A stretch of 64,000 nucleotides of DNA from Tamarix chinensis. Its lineage: Eukaryota > Streptophyta > Magnoliopsida > Caryophyllales > Tamaricaceae. Under the pieces are notes generated by a model. The model ran no database searches. It was not told the DNA's origin and worked only from the letters and a program-made list of their open reading frames with translations. The stretch covers positions 54,008,218 to 54,072,217 of the forward strand of contig CM060181.1 in assembly GCA_030549775.1 (NCBI GenBank). Direction: 5' to 3'. Below, one piece after another: positions 60,629-64,000 of this stretch. Position 1 is the first letter of the stretch. Every line of letters begins with the position of its first letter. The translations under genes and the position numbers were made by a program.

Positions 60629-62816
60629 TGTAATATCCTAAATTTTTATCTAATCCTTATTCCGATTAATTTAAATTTTAACCTAAATCCTAATCTCAAA
60701 TAATCGATAATTTTATCCCACCTAAATTCTTTGACCCTAAATTGAATCCTAATTCTATTTTTTGGGTTATTATATTATATTTTTAGCCTAACCCTAACCC
60801 CAAATAATTGATAAATAGATTTTAGATTAATTCCCTAAAATTTATGCCTAAAGCTAATCCTATTTCTAAATCCCAAAAAATTCCTTTTTCTTTTTCCTTT
60901 TTTCTTTTCTCTCAATTCTTTTCCCATTTTCTAATTATTTTTCTTTCTTTATTATTTTATTTTCTCCCAGCTTGCACTTTTGACCCAACCCTTTGCCCTT
61001 CCTTCTTCCTTTTTTCCCCCTTATTCGATCTACATGCCCAAACCAACCAATTTTTCTTTTTACCCTATTGTCTTTATCCTTATCCTTCTTCCTTTCTTTT
61101 TCCCTTTCCCTATTTAGCCCAAACAAAGCCTTACCCTGAACCCTACCCCACTATCCTTTCTCCTTTCTTTTCCATTCATGCATGCCATTTGCATGGACTA
61201 ACCCCTTGTATAATACCTTCCCCAACATCCTACACAACCCCCTTACAATAACTTCCCTAACACCCTACTTGCATGTACCCCTTCCATTTTCCTTCTCTTC
61301 ACCTACCTTTTTACATGCCTAAGCCCCCTTTCCCTATCAATTTTTCCTTCCCTTGCTCCAGCCATATATGTATATACATATGCACATGCATACTTCTTTT
61401 TTCCCTTATCCCCTCTCCTTTATATTTTTTTAATGTCAAAGAAATCAACTGAGCCTTTCCCCATCCTTTCTTGCTATATTTCTCTTCTCCTCACCACACC
61501 ACCACCCATCGCTGCTAGAACCACCACCTCTACATTTGGCGATCACCTCTAGTGGATTTATCTTCCCTCCTCATTCCCCCGCCTTCTTGTCGTAGTACCA
61601 CCAACACCACATCTGCCTCATTTTCTCCTCTCTTGTGCCCATGAAACCTATGCATATATCTCCCTACTTTGTCTTCGTCTATCGCCACCAAAACTACCGC
61701 CCGATCTTCCCTCTTTCTCCTCTTGACCTTGCCATTATCTTCATACTTAAACCAACCACCATCACCCTTCACCCATCACCCGATCCCTTCCTCCATCTTT
61801 TCCCTACCTTATCCTTTCCCTTCATCTCCTCCTTCCTTTCTCCTCCCGCCATTACCATGTCGTTGACCACAACCCCTAACCCCTATATTCCTCTACCTTT
61901 ATTTTCTCTCCTAGCCCGATTGTTGGTTACACCAGCTACCTCTAAACCTTGATTGTCACTTGAAGTCCATCACCATTACCTTGATATCACCTACTAGCTC
62001 CACTCCACTTCCCTACCACCAACCACCCTTAACTGCCATCACCACTAGCAACATTACCCCTACCACCAACCACCATCACTACCAATTACTCCCTACTATG
62101 ACCCCTTATTGGTCCTAACACCACCATCACCACCACCCTCATCGCTAACTATCACTACCGTCATCGTGTTTACTATCGCACTACTGCTATGCACCACCTT
62201 GCCCAAGCCTTTTGCCTTTCGGTTACTTTATTTTTTCTTCCTCTCCTTTGCCTTAGTTTCCCCTAGATTAATTTTTTCTAAGTCTAATTTTTCATAATTT
62301 AACTTTTAAGTGATATCCAGGTGGTATTAGAGGAAAAATCATAGGTCTTACATGTTTAGAAATATAATATACTTCGGTAAGGATACATGTCATAGTTAGG
62401 GCTTTTACATAAAAAATGTGTATATTTGTTTGTGTATGATGCTCAAAATTTATTATGTGGAAAATAGTGTTATGATGATGATGCTATGTTGAAAATGTAA
62501 AGGATATAGAAAAGCATGAGTTTGTGTATGTTATTGGAAATGAATTAGGATATTTAATATCTATGTATAATTGTGGCTATGAATTTTTATGATGATAGAA
62601 GGTATTAGAGGTTGAAAAATAACTCATATTGGGACTTGTAGTATTTTTGCGGAAGAATGGGTACTTTAGTTATATTAGGGATATTTTGGTTAATATGGGT
62701 TAAAAATATAATATTAGAAATTTTAATGTGGTAAATGGTTCAAAATAGTTTAAGTATATTATAAGGAAATTTTGGAGTGAATATGGAAGGTTAAAGTCTA
62801 ATAAATGAGAAAAATG

Positions 62817-63355
62817 GTTTTAAGTGAAAATAATAACCCTAGGGGCAGAATCATTATCATATGTGTGAACTGTTGGAATTTGACCTTAAATTATAGATAT
62901 GTTGATGATACTAGCATATTAGGTTTTTATATTAAATTTGGTGTTTATATGGATTTTATGGGAAAATTTATTGTTAAACTACAAAATTAGGGCTTTATAT
63001 GAAGTGTAAATAGTCACCCTAAGGGTAGGCTATTATCACATATGTAAGCTTTGGGAGTTGGACCTCTATTTTCTTCTATGATGTCAACAACAATATTTTG
63101 GAAATGTATATTAAATTTGGTGGTTATATGGATATTATGCGAAGAGTTATGATTAAATTGTGAAATTAGAATTTTATAGGAAATGTGAATAGTAACCTTA
63201 AAAGTAGTCCATTATCACATACATAAGACGTTGGAGTAAAAAAATTTATTTCTGGGTATGTTGTTAATAATAATATTTTAAGGATTAGTATTGAAGTTGG
63301 TGAGAAAATGAGTGTCGAGGGAGAATTTATGCTAGACTTGTGAAATAAGGATTTA
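62817..63355 (+). repeat. Three tandem copies of a 180-bp repeat
   Basis: Matching points are TAATAACCCT at 62831, TAGTCACCCT at 63011 and TAGTAACCTT at 63190 (periods 180 and 179). Each copy holds ATTATCAYAT, then about 90 bp later TTAAATTTGGTG or its variant, then a TGTGAAATTAG-like end. Copies differ considerably. Confidence 0.75.
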
Positions 63356-63494
63356 TTAGAGGAATATGACTTGTCCTTAGGAGAATATATTGGGATATGT
63401 GCCTTGCATGGTTATGTGCATGTTTATATGATGAACTTAGAATAAATAACCATAGATAAGATATTATTCATTTATAGTGACATATTATATGAGT

Positions 63495-63985
63495 CAGGAT
63501 CGGTTGTTCCTATCTGTTCCATTGTAAGAGAATAATGGGTAGGAACTTTATGTCCCAAGATTATATTTATGATATGGTTCCACTAGTTGATAATAGTGGC
63601 TAGGAGATTTATTCTTGGGGTTGTATTTATTGATATAGTTTCAACGATTGAGAATCGTGGGGGTCCTACACTCAAGTTAACTAAATCATTTGAATGATCA
63701 TAATCATTGATAAGATATTAATTGCATAAATTGAAATACCACATGAGTTAGGAACTATTATACTTATCCATTCCATTGGATGAGAATAGTGGCCAGGAGC
63801 TTTATACGATGGGGTTGTATATTATAATACCATTCCATCATTGAGAATATTATCTAGGAGCATTTTTATCCTAGGGTTGTATATTATTAATACCGTTCTA
63901 CCAGTTGAGAATAGTAGCTAAGAACTTTATGCTTGGGGATTGTATATTTATGACACCATTCCACCAATTGAGAATAATAGAGTCA
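63495..63985 (+). repeat. CCATTCCACCAGTTGAGAATAGTGG motif array
   Basis: About seven irregularly spaced copies of a TTCCAC...GAGAATAGTGG motif (near 63515, 63577, 63637, 63765, 63824, 63894 and 63956), most followed by TAGGAGCTTTAT-like words. The same design as the array at 22786-23072 in long LTR unit 2. Confidence 0.7.
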
Positions 63986-64000
63986 TTGAACTCAAGGTGA

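Larger units (their letters stand above)
60629..64000 (+). mobile_element. Long LTR unit 4, runs off the right edge
   Basis: Starts TGTAATATCCTAAATTTTTA, like unit 1 (TGTAACATCCTTAAATTTAA). A C/T-rich leader occupies about 60880-62290, then AT-rich sequence with a 180-bp tandem repeat (62817-63355) and then CCATTCCACCAATTGAGAAT-type motifs as in unit 2. At least 3.37 kb is in view. The right end, where a stem-loop and GGGTGTTACA are predicted, is outside. Open frames 60844-61251, 61635-61952 and 62109-62297 are compositional. Confidence 0.62.

Noticed and set aside
60844..62297. Open frames rich in Pro/Phe/Leu
   Set aside because: C/T-rich leader of long LTR unit 4; no family resemblance.

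Overview
The window is nuclear DNA of a flowering plant. It is AT-rich, has GT-AG introns, and holds only two recognisable host genes in a sea of decayed transposable elements. I cannot name the species. The first host gene, on the minus strand, is the 5' part of an orthologue of PPR4, the chloroplast RRM-plus-pentatricopeptide-repeat protein. Three coding exons lie at 12966-13880, 11936-12063 and 224-364, and the gene runs off the left edge. The second, also minus strand, is a complete cytosolic ribosomal protein eS17 gene (CDS 28493-28906) with an intron in its 5' leader and a promoter carrying telo-box and site-II-type motifs.

Layout. 1-13880: the PPR4 gene. Its second intron is about 11.6 kb and contains, in antisense orientation, a 5'-truncated Ty3/gypsy chromovirus with its 3' LTR, a LINE 3' fragment and a long AT-rich block. 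14686-18560 and 19757-23796: two very long (about 3.9-4.0 kb) non-coding LTR-like units. 23797-28480: AT-rich DNA with one well-preserved hAT-type MITE. 28493-30010: the eS17 gene. 31168-about 37690: a decayed Ty1/copia element that received three later insertions: a MITE, a solo LTR and a non-autonomous hAT. Target-site duplications are visible for the last two and, in decayed form, for the MITE. 37691-48002: repeat-derived DNA with a LINE endonuclease/RT remnant, a possible plant-transposon-protein remnant and weak LTR-like pieces. 48003-59230: a structurally complete but dead Ty3/gypsy element with paired LTRs, primer-binding site and polypurine tract. Its integrase gene is split by a third 4 kb LTR unit. 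60140-60628: a LINE RT fragment. 60629-64000: a fourth 4 kb-class LTR unit running off the right edge.

How it fits together. The two host genes have no visible functional link beyond both serving translation: PPR4 acts on plastid rps12 trans-splicing, eS17 in the cytosolic 40S subunit. The rest is a record of nested transposition. Four copies of one long LTR family, all in the same orientation, make up roughly a quarter of the window. The coding remnants of five elements are riddled with stops and frameshifts, and all four readable reverse-transcriptase active sites have lost at least one catalytic aspartate. No intact transposase, polymerase, CRISPR array or tRNA/rRNA gene was seen. I found no convincing new biological system. 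The most notable items are the long TE-bearing PPR4 intron, the long-LTR family with its conserved 3' stem-loop and internal tandem repeats, and the datable nest inside the copia element.
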